NCBI RefSeq assembly: GCF_003234965.1
Contig: NZ_QKVK01000005.1
Location: 124,001 to 188,000 of the forward strand
Length of the DNA: 64,000 bases
From: Aestuariivirga litoralis
Lineage (GTDB): Bacteria > Pseudomonadota > Alphaproteobacteria > Rhizobiales > Aestuariivirgaceae
Direction: 5' to 3'
In this document: one piece after another, positions 17,132-26,014 of the stretch
How the letters are laid out: the number at the start of each line of letters is the position of its first letter
Numbering within the stretch: position 1 is the stretch's first letter
The notes under the pieces: model-generated
Database searches by the model: none
What the model saw: only the letters and a program-made list of their open reading frames with translations
Told to the model about the DNA's origin: nothing
Made by a program: the position numbers and the translations under genes

Positions 17132-18144
17132 GCCGCATCCGGGTCCTGGTCGTCGATGACAGTCCCACCATGCGCCAGCTCGTCACCCGCGCGCTGCAGG
17201 CGGATGGCGGGATCGAGGTGGCGGGTGCCGCCGCCTCGGCGCTGGAGGCGCGCGACCTCATCAAGCAGCTGAACCCCGACGTGATGACGCTCGACGTCGA
17301 GATGCCGGAAATGGACGGCCTCTCCTTCCTCGAGCGCGTCATGCGGCTTCGGCCCATGCCCGTGGTCATGGTCTCGACGCTGACCGCGCAGGGCACCGAA
17401 ACGGCGATCTCGGCGCTGGCGCTGGGGGCTGTGGACTGCGTGGTGAAGCCGTCGGCGGCGAATCCGACGAGCTTCGACGAGCTTCCCGCCAAGGTGAAGG
17501 TGGCCGCCCGGGTGAAGCGCCGCGTGCCGGCCGCCGAGCCGGAGCCCGCGCCTGGCTTCCGCGGCAGCTACCAGCCCGGCAACAAGGTGATCGCCATCGG
17601 CTCCTCCACCGGCGGCGTCGAGGCGCTGATCGCGGTGCTCACGCGCTTTCCGGCCAATTGCGTGCCCACCGTCGTCACCCAGCACATGCCGCCGGTCTTC
17701 ACCCGCAACCTGGCGCAGCGGCTGGACCGCATGTGCGCCCCCCAGGTGCTGGAGGCCACCCATGGCGCCCCCCTGAAGGTGGGTACCATCTATGTGGCAC
17801 CCGGCGGCGACATGCACCTCGAGGTGTCGGCGCAGTCCTGCCTGCTGAAGCCGGGCGGCCCGGTGAACGGCCATTGCCCCTCCGTCGACCGGCTGTTCCA
17901 GTCGGTGGCGCGCAGCATCGGCCCGCGCGCCGTCGGCGCCCTGCTCACCGGCATGGGCCGCGATGGCGCGCAGGGGCTGCTCGAGATGCGCCGGGCCGGC
18001 GCCCGCACCTTTGCGCAGGATGAGGCAAGCTCCGTCGTCTACGGCATGCCGCGCGCCGCCATGGAACTGGGCGCGGCCGAACATCAATATTCCCTCACCC
18101 GCATCGGCCCGGCCCTCGTCGAGGCCGCGGCGGCGAAAAGCTAG
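17128..18144 (+). CDS. cheB: Chemotaxis methylesterase/deamidase CheB
   Basis: A 338-residue, two-domain protein. Residues 1-120 form a receiver (VVDDSPTMR, phosphoacceptor D56 in TLDVEMPEMDG). The C-terminal methylesterase domain contains the catalytic serine in IGSSTGGVEAL, the histidine in TQHMPPVFT and the aspartate in GMGRDGAQGLLEMRRAGA. It removes methyl groups placed by CheR, with activity raised by CheA-dependent phosphorylation. Coupled to cheR by an ATGA overlap. Confidence 0.95.
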   Translation: MSRIRVLVVDDSPTMRQLVTRALQADGGIEVAGAAASALEARDLIKQLNPDVMTLDVEMPEMDGLSFLERVMRLRPMPVVMVSTLTAQGTETAISALALGAVDCVVKPSAANPTSFDELPAKVKVAARVKRRVPAAEPEPAPGFRGSYQPGNKVIAIGSSTGGVEALIAVLTRFPANCVPTVVTQHMPPVFTRNLAQRLDRMCAPQVLEATHGAPLKVGTIYVAPGGDMHLEVSAQSCLLKPGGPVNGHCPSVDRLFQSVARSIGPRAVGALLTGMGRDGAQGLLEMRRAGARTFAQDEASSVVYGMPRAAMELGAAEHQYSLTRIGPALVEAAAAKS

Positions 18145-18156
18145 TGGAGTCCCTTC

Positions 18157-18546
18157 ATGCCCTTCATGCAGCACCTCAAGGTGATGGTGGTCGACGATAC
18201 CTCGGTGAGCCGCATGCTGCTCGTCGACGGCCTGAACGAGATCGGCATCAAGAACACCGTGCTCGCCGCCGATGGCGAACAGGCGCTGCAGCTGATGATG
18301 CAGGGGCCCTGCCACATCGTGTTCTCCGACATGAACATGCCGAAGCTCAACGGGCTGCAGCTGCTGAAGGCGCTGCGCGAATACCAGCCCACCCGGCAAT
18401 GCTGCTTCATCCTCGTCACCGGCAAGGGCGACCGCGCCATGATCGAGGAGGGCAAGAAATACGGCCTCAACAACTTCCTCGCCAAGCCCTTCACCACGGC
18501 GACACTCAAGGCCGCGATCGAGGCCGTGGTGGGCAAGCTCGTCTGA
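18157..18546 (+). CDS. cheY2: Chemotaxis response regulator CheY2 (probable motor regulator)
   Basis: A 129-residue receiver with the full acidic set: VVDD at residues 11-14, D58 in FSDMNMPKLNG, the threonine in ILVTGKG and the lysine in LAKPFTT. By position after cheB and before cheD it corresponds to rhizobial CheY2, the regulator that acts on the flagellar motor. The ATG at 18157 lies 12 bp after the cheB stop, with GTGGAG just upstream. Confidence 0.9.
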   Translation: MPFMQHLKVMVVDDTSVSRMLLVDGLNEIGIKNTVLAADGEQALQLMMQGPCHIVFSDMNMPKLNGLQLLKALREYQPTRQCCFILVTGKGDRAMIEEGKKYGLNNFLAKPFTTATLKAAIEAVVGKLV

Positions 18547-19070
18547 TGCAGCATCCAGGCCACCACCCGCGCATCAACATCGTGCAGGGCGAATACCACG
18601 TGAGCGGCGACAGGGCACTCTCCATCACCACGCTGCTCGGCTCCTGTGTTGCCGCCTGCCTGCATGATCCGGTGGCGCAGGTGGGTGGCATGAATCATTT
18701 CCTGCTGCCGGGTGACGAGGCCGCCACGGCGCTCTTTGCGCGCCACGGCGTGCACCTCATGGAGCTGCTCATCAACGGCCTGCTCAAGAAGGGCGCGGCG
18801 CGCGAGCGGCTGGAGGCCAAGCTGTTCGGCGGGGCCCGCACCATGCAGGGCCTGGGCGACATCGGCGCCGGCAATGCCAGGTTCGCGCAGGAGTTCCTCC
18901 GGCGCGAGGGCATCACCGTCACCGGCGGCAGCCTCGGCGGCGAAACCGGCCGCCGCATCCAGTTCTGGCCCGCCTCCGGCCGGGTGATGCAGAAACTCGT
19001 GCGCGCCGTGGAGGAAAAGCCGCTTGCCGACGCCGTCCTGCCCAGTGCGGGCGATCTGGAGCTGTTCTGA
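18546..19070 (+). CDS. cheD: Chemoreceptor glutamine deamidase CheD
   Basis: A 174-residue CheD with the catalytic cysteine in LLGSCVAACLHD, the histidine in GGMNHFLLP and a C-terminal GRRIQFWPASGRVMQK segment. It deamidates receptor glutamines and, in some bacteria, partners CheC. The ATG shares its first base with the last base of the cheY2 stop (TGATG). A longer in-frame reading from 18144 is not real because it would cross cheY2. Confidence 0.93.
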   Translation: MQHPGHHPRINIVQGEYHVSGDRALSITTLLGSCVAACLHDPVAQVGGMNHFLLPGDEAATALFARHGVHLMELLINGLLKKGAARERLEAKLFGGARTMQGLGDIGAGNARFAQEFLRREGITVTGGSLGGETGRRIQFWPASGRVMQKLVRAVEEKPLADAVLPSAGDLELF

Positions 19071-19072
19071 CC

Positions 19073-19432
19073 ATGAGCCACCTGCCGCTGCCCGTCCTGC
19101 TGTCGCAGCTCTCGCATGAACTCGGCGCCCTGCAGCTCATGGCCGCCGACATGGAGGCCACGGTGGATGACATGATCGAGCGCCACGCCGGCGTGCTCGA
19201 CGCGCGCTCGATCCAGAACCTGCAGCTTCTCGACATCCTGAACCAGACGCTGCTGGCGCTGGCGCAATATGCCGCCAACACCGCAGCGCTGTGTTCGCCC
19301 GAGTGGAAGGCCGATGGCGTCGCCACCGTCCACGGCATCACCCTCGCCAGCCTCGCCCACCGCCTGTCACGCGGCACCGGCCAGGCCGTGAAGGTGGAGG
19401 CCGAGAGCTATGAGCTGTTCTCGGACGCGTGA
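19073..19432 (+). CDS. cheT: CheT-like chemotaxis protein with DXXXQ motif
   Basis: A 119-residue, mostly helical protein starting 2 bp after cheD, so it is the last gene of the che operon. Residues 54-58 read DILNQ within a predicted helix (NLQLLDILNQTLLALAQ), which is the DXXXQ pattern of CheZ-type phosphatases. In Sinorhizobium meliloti the last gene of the equivalent operon encodes CheT, a DXXXQ protein reported to speed CheY1 dephosphorylation and bind CheR. Identity here is inferred from position, size and motif, not from alignment. Confidence 0.72.
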   Translation: MSHLPLPVLLSQLSHELGALQLMAADMEATVDDMIERHAGVLDARSIQNLQLLDILNQTLLALAQYAANTAALCSPEWKADGVATVHGITLASLAHRLSRGTGQAVKVEAESYELFSDA

Positions 19433-19477
19433 GACGATGCCTTCTCCCGCCGCGGCCAGCGATGGGAAAAGGTTTGC

Positions 19478-20125
19478 TCACTCGTTCGAATAATCACCCT
19501 CTCCATCACCATCGCTCCGCCAGTCATTGTCATAGCCATCGCCGCCGCCGGAGGAGCCGCTGTCATTGTCCCAGCCCGGCACCCGGCTGCGGTCACGCTT
19601 GCCGCGCCAGGTCTGGCGCTCCTGGTAATACTCGTTGGGCGTGTAGCCGCCCTCGCCATCGCCCCAGCTGCCATGGTGGCGGTGATGCCAGTCCATGCCG
19701 TCCATCCCCATCCCCATGCCCATCCCCATCCCCATTCCCCAACCCGCGGGGTAGCAGGCGAAGGAGCCGAAGCCGCCCATCGGCGCCGGGCTCACGCAGG
19801 TCATCATGCCCTGCATCATCGGCTGGCCGCCCCAGCCACCCTGATTCCACGGCGGGCTGCCGGAGGACGTGCCATGGATATTGGGGTTGGGTGACTGGCT
19901 CCCCGGCGTGGCGCTGCCGCTGGTTTCGGGCGCGGTGGAACTGCTGCCCATCCCGGTGGTCGACCCGCTGCCCGTATTGCTGCCGGTCGCGCTGGAGGGG
20001 CCGTCCGTTCCTGGCGTGGTGGCCGTCGGCGGCGTGCCGGTTCCCGTGGCGGTGGACTGCGCCAGCGCGCCGGTGGCGAGTGCGGTCGAAGCAATGAGGG
20101 CCAGCAGCAGGGAGGTCTTCATCAT
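19478..20125 (-). CDS. Exported low-complexity Gly/Ser/Met-rich protein
   Basis: A 215-residue protein of no recognised family. The ATG pair at 20125/20122, preceded by AGGAGAA, gives the signal peptide MMKTSLLLALIASTALATGALA. The mature part is low complexity: Ser/Thr/Gly/Pro-rich (residues 25-90), a short region with two cysteines (TCVSPAPMGGFGSFACYPAG), then alternating Gly-Met repeats, a His-rich patch (DWHHRHHGSWGDG) and an acidic Gly/Asp/Ser tail. The Met and His clusters could bind copper or other metals, but that is a guess. It is convergent with the che operon end and divergent from the dmm operon. Confidence 0.7.
   Translation of the reverse strand: MMKTSLLLALIASTALATGALAQSTATGTGTPPTATTPGTDGPSSATGSNTGSGSTTGMGSSSTAPETSGSATPGSQSPNPNIHGTSSGSPPWNQGGWGGQPMMQGMMTCVSPAPMGGFGSFACYPAGWGMGMGMGMGMGMDGMDWHHRHHGSWGDGEGGYTPNEYYQERQTWRGKRDRSRVPGWDNDSGSSGGGDGYDNDWRSDGDGEGDYSNE
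19701..19740. repeat. Hexanucleotide repeat coding for Gly-Met repeats
   Basis: A run of CCCCAT/CCCATG-type hexamers on the plus strand encodes the (Gly-Met)n tract of the exported low-complexity protein on the minus strand. Unit changes would be in frame and alter only the length of the tract. Confidence 0.7.
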
Positions 20126-20599
20126 GGTTCTCCTGATCGGGGGTGTGATCGGGGGAGAACAGTGCGCCCGCCCGCGCAGTTCCGGTGCGGGCGGCAAATC
20201 CATGAAGGGCAGGGGCCACAAGCGTGCGGCGGGCGAGGAGCGCCATCAGGGCAATGATCAAGCGGATCAGCATTGCAGTCCCTCCCGTCCGCCGCACCAC
20301 CGGCGGCCGGGGAGGGATATGGCACGGCCTGGCGGATAAGTCAAGAAAATCCTATTTAAGGAATAAACATTATAGACCTCGCATATGCGCATCCGCTCAT
20401 GTCGCATCCGCCCGGTGGTCAAATCGCCGCACGCCGCGTGCATCACCTTCACGCCGCACGCGCTGCGTGCTTCAGTTCGGGCATTCCGCTGCCATCCATT
20501 CGCGACGCAATTCCCCCATGAGACGACTTGCGCTTCTCCGATTCCCGTGTACAGTTCGGAAAAAATAATTCCATACAGGAAACACAGAGGAGGAGACTG
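20126..20599. promoter_or_regulatory. 474-bp gene-free divergent region upstream of dmmD
   Basis: No convincing gene is present. The central part (20341-20390) is clearly AT-rich, with TATTTAAGGAATAAACATTATAG giving possible promoter elements (TTATAG-like -10). The dyad GCATATGC follows near 20391. The segment 20430-20475 contains direct CACGCCGC repeats. Just before the dmmD gene there are overlapping dyads GGAA-N7-TTCC and TTCC-N5-GGAA within about 20558-20581, a plausible regulator site, and then a strong GAGGAGGAG ribosome-binding site. No transcription factor gene lies next to this region, so the regulator of the amine cluster is not in view. Confidence 0.45.
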
Positions 20600-21733
20600 A
20601 TGCCGCTTTCCTGGAGATTTTCGGTCCTTGGCGACCGTCACCGTGCCCTGGGCTCGAAGCTCGAAGACTGGAGCGGCATGGGCACCGCCTGGACCTATGA
20701 CAAGGACATCTACGCCGAGCACATCGCCGTCCGCACCAAAGCCGGCCTGATGGACGTCTCAGGGCTGAAGAAGGTCCACCTCGTGGGCCCGCACGCCATC
20801 GCGGTGCTCGACTACATCACCACCCGCGACATGAACAAGGTCTATCCCGGCAAGTCGGTCTATGCCTGCATGCTCAACGACCGCGGCATGTTCACCGACG
20901 ACTGCATCGTCTACCGCACCGGCCCCAATTCCTGGATGCTGGTCCACGGTTCGGGTACCGCGCATGAGGAAGTGATCAAGCAGTCGCTGGGCCGCAACGT
21001 CGCCGTGCTGTTCGATGACGATCTCCATGATCTCTCGCTGCAGGGCCCGGTCGCCGTCGATTTCCTCGCCCAGCACGTGCCGGGAATCCGCGACCTCAAG
21101 TACTTCCACCACATGCAGACCACGCTGTTCGGCGCCCCCGTCATGATCTCGCGCACCGGCTACACCGGCGAGCGCGGCTACGAGATCTTCGTGCGCGGCC
21201 AGGACGCGCCCATGGTGTGGGACACCATCCTCGAGAAGGGCAAGTCGATGGGCATCATCCCCGTCTGCTTCAGCGTGCTCGACATGCTGCGCGTCGAGAG
21301 CTACCTGCTGTTCTATCCCTACGACAACTCGCAGATGTATCCCTTCCCCGACCAGCCCCCGGGCGATTCGCTGTGGGAACTCGGCCTCGACTTCACGGTG
21401 AGCCCTGGCAAGACCGGCTTCCGCGGTGCCGAGGAGCACTACAAGCTCAAGGGCAAGGAACGCTTCAAGATCTTCGGCGTGCTGGTCGAGCACGACGGTC
21501 CGGTGGACCTTGGCGACGAGGTCTGGGCCGATGGCCGCAAGGTCGGCGTCGTCACCTGCCCCAGCTACTCGAAGCTCACCAAGAAGAGCATGGGCATCGC
21601 CCGCCTCGAGGTTCCCTATGCCAAGCAGGGAACCCCGCTCGAGATCCGCGGCAAGAACGTGAAGGCCAAGGCGATTGCCCACACCATCACCTTCGACGAT
21701 CCGGAAAAGAAAAAGCGCACCGCGGTGGGCTAA
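20600..21733 (+). CDS. dmmD: Dimethylamine monooxygenase-associated GcvT-like subunit (DmmD)
   Basis: A 377-residue aminomethyltransferase (GcvT) family protein that should bind tetrahydrofolate. Typical segments are KAGLMDVSGLKKVHLVGPHA, MLNDRGMFTDDCIVYR, the ISRTGYTGERGYEIFV fold-type motif and FRGAEEHYKLKG. It is the first of four tightly spaced genes in the order known as dmmDABC for dimethylamine monooxygenase, also called heme-dependent oxidative N-demethylase. There the GcvT-like subunit is thought to take the formaldehyde from demethylation onto tetrahydrofolate. The ATG at 20600 follows GAGGAGGAGACTG. GcvT-fold is sure; the DmmD role rests on context. Confidence 0.82.
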   Translation: MPLSWRFSVLGDRHRALGSKLEDWSGMGTAWTYDKDIYAEHIAVRTKAGLMDVSGLKKVHLVGPHAIAVLDYITTRDMNKVYPGKSVYACMLNDRGMFTDDCIVYRTGPNSWMLVHGSGTAHEEVIKQSLGRNVAVLFDDDLHDLSLQGPVAVDFLAQHVPGIRDLKYFHHMQTTLFGAPVMISRTGYTGERGYEIFVRGQDAPMVWDTILEKGKSMGIIPVCFSVLDMLRVESYLLFYPYDNSQMYPFPDQPPGDSLWELGLDFTVSPGKTGFRGAEEHYKLKGKERFKIFGVLVEHDGPVDLGDEVWADGRKVGVVTCPSYSKLTKKSMGIARLEVPYAKQGTPLEIRGKNVKAKAIAHTITFDDPEKKKRTAVG

Positions 21734-21748
21734 GGAAAGAAAGGGCGA

Positions 21749-22354
21749 ATGCTCGTAGCTGGTATCAAGAGCCGCCCTGTGTACGGCGGACTGAACGTCG
21801 CAAGCCACGCCAAGCGGCACCTCTTCGCCCTCGAGGGCGAAGGGGCGCTCGCCCTGATCGACCAGGTCAGGGCGGCGGGGCCGGACTTCCTCCGGAAGTC
21901 GGACATCCTTTATGTCGCTTCGGGCTCCGCCGCTCACGAACACGACAAGGCATTGGCGAAGCTGGGCGCCGACACGTTGTGGGTGGCGCCCACCATCCCC
22001 GTCCTCCTCAACCGTCTGAACGTCATGCTTGGCCAGGCCCACATGGGCACCCACATCTATCTCTCGGGCACCGAGGGCTTCATGGGGCAGGCCCAGCAGG
22101 TGGCGATGAACCACGGCGCCGACCCCGCCTCGCTCCACATGGAGCATCGCGGCTCCACGGCGCGGCGCGTGCAGTGCGTGCACTGCAAGGGCATCACCGA
22201 CAGCGTGACGACGAGCCCCTACACCTGCACGCATTGCGGCCTGTCGCTCCTGGTGCGTGACCACTATTCCCGCCGTCTCGGCGCCTTCCAGGGCGTCTGC
22301 ATCGATGCGGAGGAGCCCGGTACCGCGCCCAAGCCGGAGGAATTGTTCCCGTGA
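21749..22354 (+). CDS. dmmA: Dimethylamine monooxygenase subunit DmmA-like
   Basis: A 201-residue protein with a C-terminal zinc-ribbon or rubredoxin-like region: two CXXC pairs at CVHC and CTHC in the segment around residues 145-170. The N-terminal part (YVASGSAAHEHDKALAKLGAD ... TIPVLLNRLNVML) resembles the DmmA-family component. It would be an electron-transfer or assembly subunit of the demethylase. It starts 15 bp after dmmD, and its stop overlaps the GTG start of dmmB. The exact job of DmmA is not clear in the family. Confidence 0.75.
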   Translation: MLVAGIKSRPVYGGLNVASHAKRHLFALEGEGALALIDQVRAAGPDFLRKSDILYVASGSAAHEHDKALAKLGADTLWVAPTIPVLLNRLNVMLGQAHMGTHIYLSGTEGFMGQAQQVAMNHGADPASLHMEHRGSTARRVQCVHCKGITDSVTTSPYTCTHCGLSLLVRDHYSRRLGAFQGVCIDAEEPGTAPKPEELFP

Positions 22355-23316
22355 CCATCAACACCGAAATGAAGGTCCGCGTGGCGAAGATCACGCAGGT
22401 GGCGGACCAGGTGAAGCGCTTCCGCTTCGAGCGCGTCGACGGCCAGCCCATGCCGGTCTTCTCCGGCGGTGCGCATGTCATCGTGTCGATGCGGGACGGC
22501 AAGGCGCTGCGCCGCAATCCCTATTCACTCATGTCCTCTCCTGCGGACACCGCGGGCTATGAGATCAGCGTGCTGCGCGTGGAAAACTCGCGCGGCGGCT
22601 CGGCCTTCCTGCACGAGACGCTGAAGGAGGGCGATGAACTCGTCCTCAGCCAGCCGGTCAACCTCTTTGCCTACGACCATCGCGGCAAGAAGCACATCAT
22701 GATGGCGGGCGGCATCGGCATTACCCCCTTCATCGCCATGATGGACCAGATGGAGCGCGAGGGGAAAAACTTCGAACTGCACTATGCGGTGAGAACCCGC
22801 ACCCACGGCGCCTACTGGAAGGAACTGCAGCAGCGCTATGGTGCGCATCGCGTGAAGGTCTATTGCGACGCGGAGAAGCTGTTCATTCCCGTCGAGAAGG
22901 TGCTGGAGAACCAGCCGCTCGGAACCCACCTCTATGTCTGCGGCCCTGCCGGCATGATCAATGGCGTGCTCGGCAAGGCGCGTGATCTCGGCTGGCCGAA
23001 GCAGAACCTGCACTCGGAGGAATTCCTGGCGCCGCCGCCGGGCAAGGCCTTCCAGGTCAAGCTCGCGAAGTCGAACCGCACCATCGACGTGGCGCCACAC
23101 CAGAGCATTCTCGAAGCGCTCGAGGCCAATGGCGTCGACGCACCCTATCTCTGCCGCGGCGGTGCCTGCGGACAATGCGAAACCGGCGTGATCTCGTGTG
23201 ACGGCGAGCTCGAGCACAACGACCACTTCCTCGAGCCGGACGACAAGGCCTCGGGAAAGAAGATCATGATCTGCGTGTCCCGCATCAAGGGCAACGCCGT
23301 CACCCTCGACCTCTAG
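22351..23316 (+). CDS. dmmB: Dimethylamine monooxygenase reductase DmmB (PDR/VanB type)
   Basis: A 321-residue flavin/ferredoxin reductase. Domains in order: a flavin-binding barrel (RRNPYSLMSSP), an NAD(P)-binding domain (MMAGGIGITPFIAMM; LYVCGPAGMI) and a C-terminal plant-type [2Fe-2S] ferredoxin with CRGGACGQCETG and a later cysteine in MICVSR. It passes electrons from NAD(P)H to the heme subunit. The GTG at 22351 overlaps the dmmA stop (GTGA), which fixes the start. Family membership is firm; the partner assignment follows from the operon. Confidence 0.88.
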   Translation: MTINTEMKVRVAKITQVADQVKRFRFERVDGQPMPVFSGGAHVIVSMRDGKALRRNPYSLMSSPADTAGYEISVLRVENSRGGSAFLHETLKEGDELVLSQPVNLFAYDHRGKKHIMMAGGIGITPFIAMMDQMEREGKNFELHYAVRTRTHGAYWKELQQRYGAHRVKVYCDAEKLFIPVEKVLENQPLGTHLYVCGPAGMINGVLGKARDLGWPKQNLHSEEFLAPPPGKAFQVKLAKSNRTIDVAPHQSILEALEANGVDAPYLCRGGACGQCETGVISCDGELEHNDHFLEPDDKASGKKIMICVSRIKGNAVTLDL

Positions 23317-23328
23317 GAGTTCGCGTCC

Positions 23329-24372
23329 ATGAACATCACATTCAAGAACGAAACCTTCCGCGACGACTACACCTTCAGGAATTCCCCCGAGGCGATCCGC
23401 CGCTTCCCCTTCCCCTTCAACGAAGACAAGTACATGTATTCGGTGAACATGGAGCCCCATGTTCCCGCCGGTCCCGCCGGCCACGCCTATAACAAGCCGA
23501 TCGACGTCGACGAGCACTACCTTGGCGAAATGGCCGACCGCGCCAAGGTGCTGAAGGAAGATCCGCTGCGCTACCAGGCGCTGCCGCACATGATGGCCGC
23601 CCAGTGGGACACGCTGGAGCTCCTGATGGAAGCGCAGGCCGAAGGCTACCCCGAGCACTTCACGCTGGAGAAGAACGGCGACCAGTGGCGCTGGATCAAC
23701 CGCCCGATGGGCATCGACCAGACCTTCACCTTCGGCGACGCCTCGACGCTGCCGATGGAGCCTCTCGAATTCATCACCCGGCAGGTGCAGGGCGATGTGG
23801 TCATCGTCGACCAGCGCGACGGCCAGCTGTGGTGCGATGCCGGCATGGTCACGACCCAGGCCGACTGGTCGCTCGACTTCGACATCGGCATGAACTTCCA
23901 CGAGTGGCACGGCCCCGTGCCGCTGGCCCACGAGATCGGCGTGTTCGACCGCGCGCTCAAGTTCCTGCTGAACCTCCAGCAGGGCAAGCCGGTGCGCCGC
24001 CTCAACTGGACCATGACGATCAACCCGCGCCTCGACACGAGCCCGGAGAACTATCACAAGTGGGGTGCCGACCGCGCCACCGTGACGCCGGAGAATGTCG
24101 GCAACAAGGTGCACCTGCGCTGCGAACTGCAGACGCTGTGGCGCCTGCCGCGCTCCAACGCCATCCTCTTCGTCATCCGCTGCTACCTGATCAAGATGGA
24201 AGAGCTGGTGACCGTGCCCAAATGGGCGCGCCGCTTCCACCGCGTGCTCCGTGACCTGCCGCCGGAGCTGGCGGACTACAAGGGTCTGACCCGCTACCGC
24301 CCGACCACCATCGAGTGGTTGTCGAAGTTTGACGACGGCCAGCCGACCTCTCCCGGCATCTATCCGGAATGA
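23329..24372 (+). CDS. dmmC: Heme-dependent oxidative N-demethylase catalytic subunit (DUF3445, DmmC)
   Basis: A 347-residue DUF3445 protein, the catalytic PAS-like heme subunit of dimethylamine monooxygenase. Family features visible are the N-terminal RDDYTFRNSPEAIRRFPFPF, MAAQWDTLELLMEAQAEGYP, the central ADWSLDFDIGMNFHEWHGPVP (the family HxxVP-like site) and RCELQTLWRLPRSNAILFVIRCY. The enzyme oxidises dimethylamine to methylamine and formaldehyde using O2. It lies 12 bp after dmmB with TAGGAG upstream, and 34 bp before tmm. Confidence 0.88.
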   Translation: MNITFKNETFRDDYTFRNSPEAIRRFPFPFNEDKYMYSVNMEPHVPAGPAGHAYNKPIDVDEHYLGEMADRAKVLKEDPLRYQALPHMMAAQWDTLELLMEAQAEGYPEHFTLEKNGDQWRWINRPMGIDQTFTFGDASTLPMEPLEFITRQVQGDVVIVDQRDGQLWCDAGMVTTQADWSLDFDIGMNFHEWHGPVPLAHEIGVFDRALKFLLNLQQGKPVRRLNWTMTINPRLDTSPENYHKWGADRATVTPENVGNKVHLRCELQTLWRLPRSNAILFVIRCYLIKMEELVTVPKWARRFHRVLRDLPPELADYKGLTRYRPTTIEWLSKFDDGQPTSPGIYPE

Positions 24373-24406
24373 GCAAGGCAAAGAAGACAAGCACTAGGGA
24401 GACACC

Positions 24407-25747
24407 ATGACGAGAGTTGCAGTTATCGGCGCAGGCCCTTCGGGCCTGGCGGCGCTTCGCGCCTTCCAGTCCGCGAAGAAGAAGGGGGCCAAGATCCCCG
24501 AGATCGTCTGCTATGAAAAGCAGGACGACTGGGGCGGCCTTTGGAAATACACCTGGCGCACCGGCCTCGATGAATATGGCGAGCCCGTGCACTGCTCCAT
24601 GTACCGCTACCTGTGGTCCAACGGGCCCAAGGAGTGCCTCGAATTCGCCGACTACACCTTCGAAGAGCATTTCGGCAAGCCGATCGCCTCCTACCCGCCG
24701 CGCGCCGTGCTGTGGGACTATATCGTCGGCCGCGTGAAGAAGGCGGGTGTGCGCAAGTGGATCCGCTTCAACACGCCCGTGCGCATGGTCGAGTACGACA
24801 AGAAGAAAAAGAAGTTCCTGGTGACGGCGCACAACCGCCCGAAGGACATCATGACCACCGAGGAATATGACTACGTCATCTGCGCCTCGGGCCACTTCTC
24901 GACTCCGATCACGCCGTTCTTCCCCGGCCTCGATTCGTTCAACGGGCGCGTGCTGCACGCCCATGACTTCCGTGATGCCCTGGAATTCAAGGGCAAGGAC
25001 GTGCTGATCATCGGCCGCAGCTATTCGGCCGAGGACATCGGCTCGCAGTGCTGGAAATACGGTGCCAAGTCGGTGACCACCACCTACCGCTCGCGTCCGA
25101 TGGGCTTCAAGTGGCCGAAGAACTTCGAGGAGCGCCCGCTCCTCCAGAAGGTCGAGGGCAAGACGGCCTATTTCAAGGACGGCACGAAGAAGGATGTCGA
25201 CGCCATCATCCTGTGCACCGGCTACCAGCACTACTTCCCCTACCTGCCGGAGGAGCTGCGCCTCAAGACGCACAACCGCCTGTGGCCGGAGAACCTCTAC
25301 AAGGGCGTTGTGTGGCAGGACAATCCGAAGTTCTTCTACATCGGAATGCAGGACCAGTATTACACCTTCAACATGTTCGACGCCCAGGCGTGGTACGTGC
25401 GTGACATCATCCTCGGCCGTATCAAGCTGCCCAAGCCCGATGCCATGAAGAAGGACTGGAAGAAGTGGCTTGCCCGCGAGAAGAAGCTCGCAGGGCCGGA
25501 GCAGGACATCAAGTTCCAGGGCGACTACGTCAAGGAGCTGATCGACGCGACGGACTATCCGAGCTTCGACATCGAGGGCGTCAACAAGACCTTCCTCGTG
25601 TGGGAGCACCACAAGGCAGAGGACATCATGGGCTTCCGCAACAACTCCTACCGCTCGCTGATGACGGGCACGATGAGCCCCAAGCACCACACGCCGTGGA
25701 AGGACGCGCTGGACGACTCGCTCGAGGCTTACCTCGCCAACAAGTAA
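24407..25747 (+). CDS. tmm: Trimethylamine monooxygenase
   Basis: A 446-residue flavin-containing monooxygenase that oxidises trimethylamine to trimethylamine N-oxide using NADPH and O2. Motifs: FAD-binding GAGPSG (residues 8-13), the FMO-type [16 protein letters not shown]-binding [10 protein letters not shown], and the late [14 protein letters not shown]. The length and the presence of dmm genes before it and tdm after it make Tmm much more likely than a generic FMO. It shares the operon with dmmDABC. Its end is convergent with tdm, with two copies of the 80-bp hairpin element between them. Confidence 0.9.
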   Translation: MTRVAVIGAGPSGLAALRAFQSAKKKGAKIPEIVCYEKQDDWGGLWKYTWRTGLDEYGEPVHCSMYRYLWSNGPKECLEFADYTFEEHFGKPIASYPPRAVLWDYIVGRVKKAGVRKWIRFNTPVRMVEYDKKKKKFLVTAHNRPKDIMTTEEYDYVICASGHFSTPITPFFPGLDSFNGRVLHAHDFRDALEFKGKDVLIIGRSYSAEDIGSQCWKYGAKSVTTTYRSRPMGFKWPKNFEERPLLQKVEGKTAYFKDGTKKDVDAIILCTGYQHYFPYLPEELRLKTHNRLWPENLYKGVVWQDNPKFFYIGMQDQYYTFNMFDAQAWYVRDIILGRIKLPKPDAMKKDWKKWLAREKKLAGPEQDIKFQGDYVKELIDATDYPSFDIEGVNKTFLVWEHHKAEDIMGFRNNSYRSLMTGTMSPKHHTPWKDALDDSLEAYLANK

Positions 25748-25772
25748 GCCTGCTGAGGTTACATTCCCACAA

Positions 25773-25850
25773 TCATCATGCCCGGGCTTGTCCCGGGCAT
25801 CCTTTTTGACGGGTGCGAAAAAGATCGCCGGGACGAGCCCGGCGATGATG
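25773..25850. repeat. 80-bp two-hairpin intergenic element, copy 1
   Basis: The left arm CATGCCCGGGCTTGTCCCGG (continuing GCATCC) and right arm GGATCGCCGGGACGAGCCCG... each fold as a hairpin, with TCATCATG at the left end and CGATGATG at the right end, so the whole unit is also an imperfect inverted repeat. It lies after tmm in the convergent gap with tdm and probably acts as a terminator. Confidence 0.8.
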
Positions 25851-25911
25851 GCGTTCTGGGGATTCGGCAGCCTGGACGAAGGTGAGGAGTGCCGCTGACA
25901 CATTCACCTCC

Positions 25912-25993
25912 ACGTCACCCTCGCCGGGCTCGACCCGGCGATCCTTTTCGCGGCCACCAAAGAAGATGCCCGGGGCGAGCCCGGGCATGATGA
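25912..25993. repeat. 80-bp two-hairpin intergenic element, copy 2
   Basis: Second copy in the same tmm/tdm gap. The left arm is CGCCGGGCTCGACCCGGCG followed by ATCCTTTT, and the right arm is GATGCCCGGGGCGAGCCCGG followed by GCATGATG. The outer left end differs from the other copies (CACCC instead of CATCAT). Position between convergent genes suits a bidirectional terminator. Confidence 0.78.
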
Positions 25994-26014
25994 ACGTGGA
26001 GAGGAGATGAAGCC

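Noticed and set aside
20759-22264. A 501-codon frame on the minus strand opposite dmmD/dmmA
   Set aside because: Composition (His, Val, Glu, Arg-rich with no recognisable motif) is that of an antisense shadow; the plus-strand products match known families.
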